A stretch of DNA of 64,000 nt, from positions 1,364,001-1,428,000 of the forward strand of contig BLAL01000356.1 of the NCBI GenBank assembly GCA_015698045.1, written 5' to 3'. Made by a program: the position numbers and the translations under genes. Shown piece after piece: positions 21,959 through 31,240 of the stretch. The notes beneath the pieces were generated by a model. The model saw only the letters and a program-made list of their open reading frames with translations, was not told where the DNA came from and did not search any database. The stretch is from Rhizophagus clarus. Its lineage: Eukaryota; Glomeromycota; Glomeromycetes; Glomerales; Glomeraceae. How positions within the stretch are numbered: the stretch's first letter is position 1; each line of letters opens with the position of its first letter.

Positions 21959-22974
21959 ATATTTATATTTGAAAGTTCATTCCTACAATATGTTTAAATT
22001 CCAATTTGAAGTTCCAGTTCAAAATCTACAAAAAGAGATGTTAAAGAATATTAGTGAGTGTTCTTATATAAACCCACTCCTTCTTCCTTTAGAAATACTC
22101 ACCTATCTTGAATTATTCCAAGTTCTAGTCTAAATTCCGCAAAAAAGAGAAGTTAGCAAACGCTTTATTCAAACTCGCACCCCCGCTTTTAGAAATACTT
22201 ACCCGTCTCGAATTCCAAGTTCTGATCGAATTCTGAAATCTATAAAAAAGAAATTATAAAACATTAGTAAGCATTTTTTGATAAAATTCCTAAAAATTTG
22301 AAACTTACCAATGTAATAAGCTATAAAAAATAAAATAATCTTGATTATGTAGGTACTAAAAAACTAAAAGGAATGTTAGTAAAATTTTATTAACGTTGAA
22401 TTCTGCTTCTTACATTTAACTCACCATATTTGCAAGAGTCCGTTAGTTCCAATTTATACTCCAGTAGTACTTAGTACTTTTTTTTTTATAAATAGTTTTT
22501 TTTTTATTTTTTTAAATCAGTGGAAAAGAAAAAGTTTCGGTTTATAAAAAATCTTTTTTTTAAAAAAAAATTCGGTTACTAATAATATAAATATTAAAAA
22601 AAAATTCAGTTTATAAAAACGATAAAAAATATTAAATATTAAAAAAAAAAATTTCGGGTATAAAAACTGATAAAAAAATCTTTTAAAAAAAAAAAAATTT
22701 AAAACTATAAAATTGTAAATTTTATGATTGATAAATCGTATTTTAATAATTTTCTACAACAGTATATATGATCGGCCAAATAAAAATATAGGTCAAAATA
22801 CGCAAATTAAATCTTTTACATATAAATATTTTTGATAAAAATACGCAATCTAATGACCTAACTATGGACAAAAATCTCCTAAATTATACGCAAATCAAAA
22901 CCTTACCCCGTCCAACTCCACTATGATGACGACGCATTGATAGACCCTACCCCTATATGTATATTTCTGGGTCC
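21556..22974. mobile_element. 1.4 kb non-autonomous DNA transposon, 10 bp target duplication
   Basis: The left end reads AGACCCAGAAATATATATAT then AGGGGT. The reverse complement of the right end reads GGACCCAGAAATATACATAT then AGGGGT, so the terminal inverted repeats are about 26-28 bases. TGGTGTAGCA flanks both sides exactly (21546-21555 and 22975-22984). A target duplication of 9-11 bases is typical of Mutator-like elements. The interior has ATACGCAAAT words near both ends, a T-run of about 36 bases at 21922-21957 and no transposase frame, so it would need a partner element elsewhere in the genome. Confidence 0.8.
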
Positions 22975-22984
22975 TGGTGTAGCA

Positions 22985-23628
22985 CGATAAAATAGAATAT
23001 AAGAATTATGTAATGTATATGCAAAAATACAATATAGCCAACCAACAAAATGAATTAGTTAATTAGCTTAAATAATTTTGTTGCAAATGTATATTATCAT
23101 GTTCGTGCCGTTTATATCAATTTTTTGCGAACATTTGTGCAATCTTCCTATCTTAATATAAGATCTTGAAGAAATTTCGTTTTATAGTTGTTTTTCTGCT
23201 ATTAAAAATGGAATTGAAGGTAAAAGTTAATAGAACACATGATAATAAATCAACTTTTTAGTTTACGCAGACGTAAAAAGTTCATGTATTAAGGCGGCGG
23301 TGATTTTTATGTTAAAAAAATTTAATGCTTTTATATAAAAAATTATTGTGATTAAATGTATAATTTTAATAACAAAATGATAATTTTTTTATTCACTCAC
23401 TGGAAGTTTTCATTTTATAGTCAAGCCAGCCTTCATATCTAAGAAAGGTTTAAGAAAAAAAATAACTACTATAAATTCTCAAGAGTTTATTATAATGAAA
23501 CATAATTTAACTTTATATAAAAATGTACTTTCCAGATTTTATTTATTATATTTTATTTCCTTACTTTGTAATTTAGTTTTATATTTTACAATTTATCAAA
23601 AAGAATCTATTATAAAATCATTGATCTT
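22985..23628. other. 3' flank of gene D
   Basis: 23440-23560 resembles the 3' flank of gene E at about 27615-27790, including TGTACT, then AGATTTTATTTATTATATTT. The remainder has no visible feature. Confidence 0.5.
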
Positions 23629-24726
23629 TTAGAGTATTTCTAATTTATTTTTTGCGTTTTGATATCCTTGTTTGGCGGATTTTTCAAACCAATAGATCGC
23701 TTTATCTATATCTATTGTAATACCATTCCCTTTTTCGTACATATTTCCTAGATTATATTGTGCAACTTTATTTCCTAAATTTGCTGATTTTTGATATAAT
23801 TCAAATGCTTTTTGCTTATCAATTTTAGTTCCCATGCCATTCTTGTAACAATTTCCTAATAAATTTATTCCCTCTGGACGTCCTCCTTCAGCTGATTGTT
23901 TAGACAATTCAAAAACTTTATTATAATCCTTCTTAACACCCTTTCCATGTTTATAACAAAGAGCAAGATTATGCACAGCTTTTATGTTTCCATTATTTAC
24001 AGCTTTTTCATACCAATAAAAAGCCTTTTTTAAATCTTTTTTAATACCAAAACCAGTTTCATATAAATAACCAATTTCTAATTGTCCAAGTGATAAGTTT
24101 TTATTGGCTGCTTTTTCATAATATTTAAAAGCTAATTTTTCATTTTTTACAGTTCCATACTCATATTCATAACAATTACCAACAAAAAACTGTGCGGGTA
24201 TGTGATTTTTTTCCGATGCATCAAGAAAAAAATTAAATGATTTCTTAAAATCAGCATTTCTTTCAATTCCCCTATGATTAAAATACCCGAGTAAAAAAAT
24301 AGAATTCGAATTATTTTGATTGTTTAACAACCAATTATAAAATTCTTGTAATTTAATATTGTGATCATTAATACAACCGATAACACTATCCTCTAATAAC
24401 TGCCATGCAATTCCTTTATTTAGTAATTTAAAAATTAAATCATTTATTTCATCAATTATTATGTTGAAACCTTTTTCGAATGAAAGTTTTTCTCGTTTAT
24501 TTGATAATGCTATAGGATCAATTTCTTTTATATTTATTTTGTCAAAGTTATGAATAAGTTGGGATAATTCTAAACTATCGAGGGCTTCCATGTTAAGGTT
24601 AAGTTCTTGTTCACTTGATAACTGAGGATTTTCCGTCGTTATATCTTCTTTAACAATAGATTCTTCGATCCAGTTATTCCATTTATCCATATTCTCTTTG
24701 TCAAACATTTTCTTATTACCAGACAT
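23629..24726 (-). CDS. Gene D: kinase-less Sel1-like repeat protein
   Basis: An intronless 365-residue protein. Residues 1-27 are the family leader (WNNWIEESIVKE). The text then passes directly to DITTENPQLS, which in gene A lies after the kinase, so the entire catalytic domain and all four introns are absent. A helical linker is at 85-140 and six SLRs span about 141-360. Sel1 repeats form paired-helix solenoids that bind proteins; without a kinase this would be an adaptor or competitor of the full-length proteins. SLR4-6 are nearly identical to those of gene E (LLGNCYKNGMGTKIDKQKAF), which implies recent duplication or conversion. Its upstream module is cut short by an inserted element. Confidence 0.87.
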   Translation of the reverse strand: MSGNKKMFDKENMDKWNNWIEESIVKEDITTENPQLSSEQELNLNMEALDSLELSQLIHNFDKINIKEIDPIALSNKREKLSFEKGFNIIIDEINDLIFKLLNKGIAWQLLEDSVIGCINDHNIKLQEFYNWLLNNQNNSNSIFLLGYFNHRGIERNADFKKSFNFFLDASEKNHIPAQFFVGNCYEYEYGTVKNEKLAFKYYEKAANKNLSLGQLEIGYLYETGFGIKKDLKKAFYWYEKAVNNGNIKAVHNLALCYKHGKGVKKDYNKVFELSKQSAEGGRPEGINLLGNCYKNGMGTKIDKQKAFELYQKSANLGNKVAQYNLGNMYEKGNGITIDIDKAIYWFEKSAKQGYQNAKNKLEIL

Positions 24727-24796
24727 ATTGAATTAATAATTGACAGAAAAGTTGAATTAAGTGGTCAAGGTTGTTGTGACTGGTAATGAAAAGTTA

Positions 24797-24850
24797 ATCC
24801 TATTTAAGTATTTTTACGCCGATAATTGTCGTACATGTGATTAGTACCAC
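24797..24850 (-). promoter_or_regulatory. Truncated upstream module of gene D
   Basis: The ATG-proximal half of the family's upstream module is present: CCTATTTAAGTA, CGATAATTGTCGTACATG and TTAGTACCAC, reading the plus strand. The distal ACCGCAGTACCGCAGTA part found in E and F is missing. Sequence of the element starting at 24868 follows instead. Confidence 0.5.
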
Positions 24851-24867
24851 TGTAATACCATTAGCTA

Positions 24868-26755
24868 GGGGGGTCTAAAGCCGGTTCGCGGTTCAAGCAC
24901 GTGATCTTTGCAATTTATCATCCCATCATCCATTTTTACTTTTTTTTTATTTTTATTTCCTTTAATGTCAACTCGGATATAAAGGACGCTGACTTAGGCA
25001 TAAGAAAATTTACCAAAAATAACCAATTAATCTAACTGCTAATGCTAAATTTTAAATAAAAGATCGTCGCTATCTAAATCAGATCTAGCGTCACTTGAAC
25101 TTTTTGTGACAAGTTTCGATTCTCCCCTATTTTTTTCTCTCTTGATAATTCATTCATCCGTTCTTCTATTTTATCTTCTTTATTCGGAAGTCTTGCCTTA
25201 CATTCTTCATTGGCGCGATCGAATTCTAAAGTCATGTTTGGGAATTGCTTTCGAAGACGGTTAACCTCGTTTAACCGTAACCATTCGTCCCTAGAGATAC
25301 CGAAATCTTTGACTCTTCATCATCATTATTAGGCATCAGGAGCGTAGAATTCGTGACATCAGGTGAAACTTACCATCGCTTTTCTTGAACTTCATGTCAC
25401 GTCATTACCTAAATTTGCATCCATTGTTTTTTCGTCGCGAAAAAGGCTTGTAAATACTTTTTTCCCATAATAAATATCACCTTGCAGAAGTTACACTTAT
25501 ACTTTTCAACGTAATCCAAAACAGTTTCGGTAGGTTCTAAAATTTTTTGATCACCTTTGAGCTCTTTGAGCTCTTTGAACAACTGATATATATGATACTC
25601 CTGCCTTTCTTTTATACTCATAGACGAAAGAACTATTCGAACGATTACTTTTTCATTCTTGTGTATGATGATTCTGTCCGCAACTTTTTTTTTGTCAGCT
25701 TCAAACTTTTCTGCGTCTTTAATCTTCAAATATATTAACAGTTAAAGCCTTAACTGTCTTGTATTTGTACTGTTTTTTAATACTAATGTGAGTCATAAGG
25801 CTGATCTTGTTGCTATCTCTTCATCGTTCATTCTACCGGGAAAATCATAAAACGTCGGATCAACGGCTGTGATTATCTCTTTTTTTGGTCGTTTATGTAA
25901 CCTCTTTTTGTGACCGTTAGTCTTTCCTTCTTCAATCGATTTCTTTATCTTAAAATTCTGCATTATTTCCTTATTTAATTCGTCTCTCTCTGACCCAACT
26001 TCTTAAAGCAATTTTACTAATCTTTTCATTGTTCTGCGATATTATTCATTCCTCTTCCTTCTGCTCCATTTCCTTTTTTTCCAGCTTTGACGAAATGTTT
26101 TTATTCTTTGCTGCGTCTCATGAAGCCAGTTGCGTAGGTCGATGTTGTTCTTCTCTATCCGAGTGAGCTCTTCTGAATATATTCTTGCAGATATTTCTTC
26201 GGGGGTCGTATATAATAGTTCAACTGTCCCTTTCTCTAAACTTGTTATGTGCGCTAAGCGTTCGTATAATCCTACTACTACGTTATTTGGAGTGCTGAAA
26301 ATCTTATCCTTCGGTAAAAATTTTTACTTGGCTGTTGTTCTATTTTCGTCAAATGTTTTCTAAAGAACCTTTCAACTTCTATTTTTAAGATGTTTTTAAC
26401 CTCATTTCGCGTCGGGCAAGACTCCATTTTTGTTATTTTTTGATGGTTTATCAATAACTTTTGGGTTTTTTTCTCAGTTTTCCTTTCAAAAATTTTGGTC
26501 TTATTCTATAACGAGATTTAAATAAGTATCTTTCCAAAAAACCAAAAATTAAAAAGTGGCATGATATTCAGCAAAAATTATGTTTGTCGTCGAATTTGAG
26601 GTTAAAATATTGTATATCGGTTCATTTTTAGTTTTCCATTTTAAAATTTTTTGTCACACTACTATTTGTCACACCGTTAATAGTAAAAATCGCGTGTTCG
26701 AACCGATCTAAATTTTTCGAGATGAAGATTTTTCAAAGACATTTTATGAATTAGT
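24868..26755. mobile_element. Probable transposable element inserted upstream of gene D
   Basis: In the other kinase-less copies a flank motif around AAATGCTGAA lies roughly 330-500 bases before the ATG. For gene D it lies about 2.1 kb away (near 26845), so about 1.8 kb looks inserted. The left boundary begins GGGGGGTCTAAAGCCGG, as in the MITE at 18275. A segment at about 26683-26712, reverse complemented, gives CGGTTCGAACACGCGATTTT, against CGGTTCAAGCACGTGATCTT near the left end, a degenerate inverted repeat. The exact right end and target duplication are not clear. Confidence 0.45.
25045..26427 (-). pseudogene. Decayed coiled-coil gene within the inserted element
   Basis: The minus strand from an ATG at 26427 (MESCPTRNEVKNILKIEVER) to a stop at 25045 holds ordered coding pieces in shifting frames: VVVGLYERLAHITSLEKGTV, NNIDLRNWLHETQQRIK, then AVDPTFYDFPGRMNDEE, a piece at 25409-25729 (HIYQLFKELKELKGDQK), then RDEWLRLNEVNRLRKQFPN and a Ser/Asp-rich end. 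Composition is Lys/Glu-rich and helical. At least four frameshifts or stops interrupt it. I do not recognise the family. Its position inside the inserted DNA suggests element cargo rather than a host gene. Confidence 0.5.
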
Positions 26756-26954
26756 TGGTCTTTACTTAAAAAAAAAAGCTTTACTGACATTTGCAAACTA
26801 TTATTATTATTTTTTTTTTTTTTTTGGAAAAAAAGATTAAATAAATGCTGAACTATAGAGCCTTTATCAAAGCATAATGAAGAATAGCGTACTAGTATTT
26901 ATATCATTAAGGAGTGAATTTAAGAAATAGTGTAGCATAACATTATTATATGAA

Positions 26955-27350
26955 ATGAGACAAGGAGATTACCGAAAAGTATTGGTGAAGTAATACTTTG
27001 GCACGAAAAATCTACGATAAAGATGCTCAAAATAAGTTAAAGTATTTACGAGTAGAAAATGGAAAGATTTGTATAATAAAATAGTTTAGTAGTATTTTTT
27101 TTAGGTAATGTGTAATTAATTTAATTTTTATTATTATATAGGAAAATGAGAACGTGGATAATTTTGTGTATAACTACATTTTTTTTTATTTTGATATCCA
27201 AATAATAAATATTGATAAATAATTACGGGTTAGTACATTTTTTTAAAGTGAATTGATTTATTAATTATTATAGAATAGTGATATACATTCTTTAAAGAAT
27301 TATCATCAATAGGTTATAGTACTACAAACTTTATAAGGCGCGTTAGTCAA
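26955..27350 (+). pseudogene. Relic of the 3' end of a gene B-like copy plus its flank
   Basis: 26955-27084 aligns to the last repeat and tail of gene B at the DNA level (GTAATACTTTGGCACGAAAA, then a stretch like GATAAAGATGCTC and GTAGAAAATGGAAAGATTTG), with an internal gap and shifted frame. 27085-27350 continues as a relative of the flank of B at 12900-13260. The upstream nine-tenths of the gene are gone. Confidence 0.7.
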
Positions 27351-27825
27351 TTATTATTATTTTTTTTTTCAAGACCACTAAGAGTCTAATTATTTTTTAG
27401 TTAGTCATCAATAATTAATATTCATGATAAATATAGTCAAGAACTTGACAAAGTAGTAAATATTACATTAGTAGATTAGTAATAGACATTCCACAGTGAC
27501 TCCGTGAAATCATCTTTTTAAATACATGTAAACACTATCCGTGGGAATATCAAGAAAAAATCACAGATTTTAACTAGGAGCCATGGGATAATAATTATTT
27601 ATTTTTAAGTTGAAATATTTTCAGAGAAAAAAAAATAACTACAAATCTTCATAGTCTTATAGTCCTAGAAACCATTGTAATTATAAAGAATAATAATAAT
27701 ATTCAGTTAACTTTATAATAAAAATGTACTCGCGAGATTTTATTTATTATATTTTATTTATTTATAAATTAAAAAAATCTTATATTTTACAATTTATAAA
27801 AGCATCTATCATAAAATTACTGTTT
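27351..27825. other. 3' flank of gene E
   Basis: Family 3'-flank sequence shared with D and C (TATTTTCAGAGAAAAAA near 27617, and a T-rich stretch near 27740). No gene is seen. Confidence 0.5.
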
Positions 27826-28911
27826 TTAGAGTATTTCTAATTTATTTTTTGCACTTTGATATCCTTGTTTGGCGGATTTTTCAAACCAATAAATCGCTTT
27901 ATCTATATCTTTTGTAATACCATTCCCTTTTTCATACATATTTCCAAGATTATATTGTGCAACTTTATTTCCTAAATTTGCTGATTTTTGATATAATTCA
28001 AATGCTTTTTGCTTATCAATTTTAGTTCCCATGCCATTCTTGTAACAATTTCCTAATAAATTTATTCCTTCTGGACGTCCTCCTTCAGCTGATTGTTTAG
28101 ACAATTTAAAAACTTTGTTATAATCCTTTTTAATACCCTTTCCATATTTATAACAAAGAGCAAGATCATGCATAGCTTTTATGTTTCCATTATTTACAGC
28201 CTTTTCATACCAATAAAAAGCCTTTTTTAAATCTTTTTCAATACCAAACCCAATTTCATAAAAATAGCCAATTCCTAATTGTCCATGTGACAAATTTTTA
28301 TTGGCCGCTTTTTCATAATATTTAAAAGCTAATTTTTCATTTTTTACAGTTCCATACTCATATTCATAACAATTTCCAACAAAAAATTGTGCGAGTATAT
28401 GATTTTTTTCTGATGCATTAATAAATAAATTAAATGCTTTCTTAACATCAACATTTTTTTCAATCCCCCTAAAATTAATATACCCGAGTAAAAAAATAGA
28501 ATTTGAATTATTTTGATTACTTAACAACCAATTATAAATTTCTTGTAATTCAATGTTGTGATCATTAAAATAATTGATAACATCATCTTCTAATGATTGC
28601 CATGCAACTCCTCTATTTAATAATTTAAAAATTAAATCATTTATTTCATCAATTATTATGTTGAAACCTTTTTCAAATGAAATTTTTTCTCGCTCATTTG
28701 ATAATGCTATAGGATCAATTTCTTCTATATTTATTTTATCAAAATTATGAATAAATTGGGATAATTCTCTTTGTAATTCTAAATTATCAATGACCTCCAT
28801 GTTAAGGTTAAGTTCTTGTTTATTTGCTATATCTTCTTTAACGATAGATTCTTTTATCCACTTATAACAATCCGTATTTTCTACGTCAAGCCTTTTCTTA
28901 TTATCAGACAT
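27826..28911 (-). CDS. Gene E: kinase-less Sel1-like repeat protein
   Basis: A 361-residue intronless protein starting MSDNKKRLD; the ATG at 28911 matches the family start, and the open frame above it has no ATG. The leader reads YKWIKESIVKEDIA and passes straight to NKQELNLNMEV, so the kinase is absent and a few residues of the joint (TTENPQLSS of gene D) are also missing. The linker ([20 protein letters not shown]) and six SLRs are complete. The sequence is very close to gene D, especially the last three repeats. The expected role is a protein-binding scaffold without catalytic function. Upstream it carries the best-preserved copy of the shared module. Confidence 0.87.
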   Translation of the reverse strand: MSDNKKRLDVENTDCYKWIKESIVKEDIANKQELNLNMEVIDNLELQRELSQFIHNFDKINIEEIDPIALSNEREKISFEKGFNIIIDEINDLIFKLLNRGVAWQSLEDDVINYFNDHNIELQEIYNWLLSNQNNSNSIFLLGYINFRGIEKNVDVKKAFNLFINASEKNHILAQFFVGNCYEYEYGTVKNEKLAFKYYEKAANKNLSHGQLGIGYFYEIGFGIEKDLKKAFYWYEKAVNNGNIKAMHDLALCYKYGKGIKKDYNKVFKLSKQSAEGGRPEGINLLGNCYKNGMGTKIDKQKAFELYQKSANLGNKVAQYNLGNMYEKGNGITKDIDKAIYWFEKSAKQGYQSAKNKLEIL

Positions 28912-28989
28912 ATTGAAATAATATTCTTTAGAAAAGTCGGATTGAACGGTCAAAGTTGTAAAATTTTATTGCGCATGACAATAAAAATA

Positions 28990-29097
28990 ATTCTATATTA
29001 AGTATTTTACGTAATTTATTCTCCGATTATTGTCGTACAAGCCCACTTGTATCACGCAAAAAAAGAAAATCACACTATTAACCGCAGTACCGCAGTA
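28990..29097 (-). promoter_or_regulatory. Conserved upstream module of gene E
   Basis: On the plus strand it ends with ACCGCAGTACCGCAGTA (29081-29097), preceded by TTGTATCACG, TTGTCGTAC and CTCCGATTATTG, with AAGTATTTTAC nearest the gene. In gene orientation this is a tandem ACTGCGGT followed by a GTGATAC word and an ATAATCGG word, about 80-190 bases before the ATG. It matches F, H, I and J most closely. Confidence 0.55.
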
Positions 29098-29987
29098 CTG
29101 GGCCTGGGCTGATTAATCGAAAGATAATCTAATTATTAAAAACGATTTAAAAGATACAAAAGCTTTTCTAACATAAGAATATAAGAATAGATATAAAAAA
29201 AACGACATTTTCAACCCATTTTTTTTTTTTTGGATAACAACAAAAGTATCAAGCTTTTGAAAAAATAAGTAATTAAATCAATCAAATGCTGAAATTACAG
29301 TATAAATATAATGAAGAAATAGAGTACTACTTAGTATATATATCATAGAGACTTCTATTCGATAGGAAAGAATATTGAATGACTGAAAGAAATAATGAGC
29401 TGGTCTCCTCGAGTTGTTCTTTGTGTTATCAACTGATTCTTCAACACGTGATAAATGTGTTAAATACAATATATATATAATCCAACTATACATCTGCGTC
29501 ATTTCAGTCTCAAATATAACTTTCTTTCTCTTGTTACCATATATAAGTTTGATTCTGATACATAGTTCTCTCTAATATTATTTTGCTAATCTATATTCGC
29601 AGTTACCTATTTTCTAATTTTCGAAGTTTCGTATTTTATATTATAATGACTTTATGCAATTTATATATCACCGTGTTTCGGAACCAGCTCCTTAACTCAT
29701 AGGTTTCGCTCACAACAGTTTATACTGATTTTTTTTTGTTATGTAACGAAGAACTAATAAATGAAGGACAGTTACAAAGCAATTGTGTTCTATCCTTATT
29801 TTTTTTAACAGATAAGATCTAAAACTTTATGTACAGTATAATGTAAACATTCTAATTAATCGAGATGAGATATTAAAATTATTATTATTATAAATTTTAT
29901 TTTTTATATTAAACGGGTGAAGACGTGAAGTTTCAATTTCCATTCTTTGCATTTATAGTATTTTGCCTTATAACTCACAAAGGACTG
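29098..29987. other. Far 5' flank of gene E
   Basis: 29270-29370 contains the family flank words (AAATGCTGAA, TATAATGAAGAAATAGAGTA). The rest of the stretch is AT-rich with no gene seen. Confidence 0.5.
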
Positions 29988-30460
29988 CAGTCAACCCTTT
30001 TTATAGCGAATTTTGATATAACGAATTTCACGATACAACGAATCTTAAGCGTGGTACCGATTCTATCATATGAGGAAATTCTTGTTATACCGAATATCTA
30101 ATTAAATGTGGTATACCATTTAACAAAGTAATTTATATAATTCCGATACAAAATAACGAATCTTCATTAATACGAATTTTTTTTTCTTAGTATTATGTAT
30201 CTTACAGACATATTTTAACATAAAGGGCAATTTGATGTTGATTTCATGAAGTTGTTCTCAAATAAGCAATTTTACTATTTTAATCCATTTTATAAACGAT
30301 GGATGATTTATATTTCGCAGTTTCCTTGCTCTCATTTTACAATTATATTGATTTTCTATATTTTACGGTATCATATCAAATCTTTCCACTATCTCGAATA
30401 ATTCGTTATTGCATAAACGATCTTCCTGGACACCTACCTCGTTATATCGAAGGCCAACTG
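29988..30460. mobile_element. pogo/Tigger-like MITE candidate
   Basis: The left end reads CAGTCAACCCTTTTTATAGC and the interior repeats ATAACGAA. The reverse complement of the right end reads CAGTTGGCCTTCGATATAAC then GAGG. Starts of the CAGTT/CAGTC type with ATAACGA words are usual in Tc1/mariner pogo-type elements. A TA follows the right end but I cannot confirm a TA on the left. There is no ORF. Confidence 0.45.
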
Positions 30461-31240
30461 TAATCTTTTCCAAAAAATTTGTCCTAATTTATTATTTCAT
30501 CGAATTTTAAAAAATCAATCATCATTATTGTCATTAACAATAATGAAGATTATAACATTCAAATTACAAGTTCAATATAACACATCACTAATTTTTAAAA
30601 ATTTAATTAGTACTTATTTTTTTGTGCGCTTATTTGGATTATTAAAATCATCGATTAAAGTTAGATTTGTTAAATTTATAGAAAGTCGTGATCCAGAGCT
30701 TCGCGGATTTTTTGACATTTAGAGCAATGAATCCTAAAGGAAGAAACGAGAATCTTTAAAACAGTAAGTTATGGTACTTTTTTATCAAATGGAAGGTTTG
30801 CGAAATAATAAGTATATATACGAAACCTGGCTATTAGACTATTAATGGAGTAATACTATCTGCTATGTGATTATTTCATAATTTCATAATGTCGTAATGT
30901 CGGTCAAAGCTACTACGCTTTAGAAAACGTGGGTGGAAAATTTTTAGAATACCGCTAGATTAACGGACTAATCTTGATTACCAAATACAGAGGATCTGAT
31001 AAAATTTTTAGGATTCCGATTTGTAATAGATACGTTTTAATTTTTCTGAGAAAAATAACCAGTGGTCATTAAAATAACAGTTTAAATACTTTTATTTTCT
31101 CCGATTCACAGTTATATAACTACACCACAGCAAAAAAAAAACGAGCTAAACATGAGCGAAAATATTTATTATTATAACTTCAATGCCGAAATCTTGTTAC
31201 AAAAAAAATGCAAGAATTAATGCACTACTATTTCGATTAC
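30461..31240. other. Intergenic, including a partial relative of the 18275 MITE
   Basis: About 30519-30546 forms a perfect hairpin (TCATTATTGT, loop, ACAATAATGA). About 30870-30925 resembles the right half of the MITE at 18275 (TAATGTCGTAATGTCGGTCA and CGCTTTAGA). No gene is seen. Confidence 0.5.

Noticed and set aside
26690-26715. GTTCGAACC as a possible tRNA T-loop
   Set aside because: No acceptor, D or anticodon stems can be drawn around it; it fits better as part of the inverted end of the inserted element.
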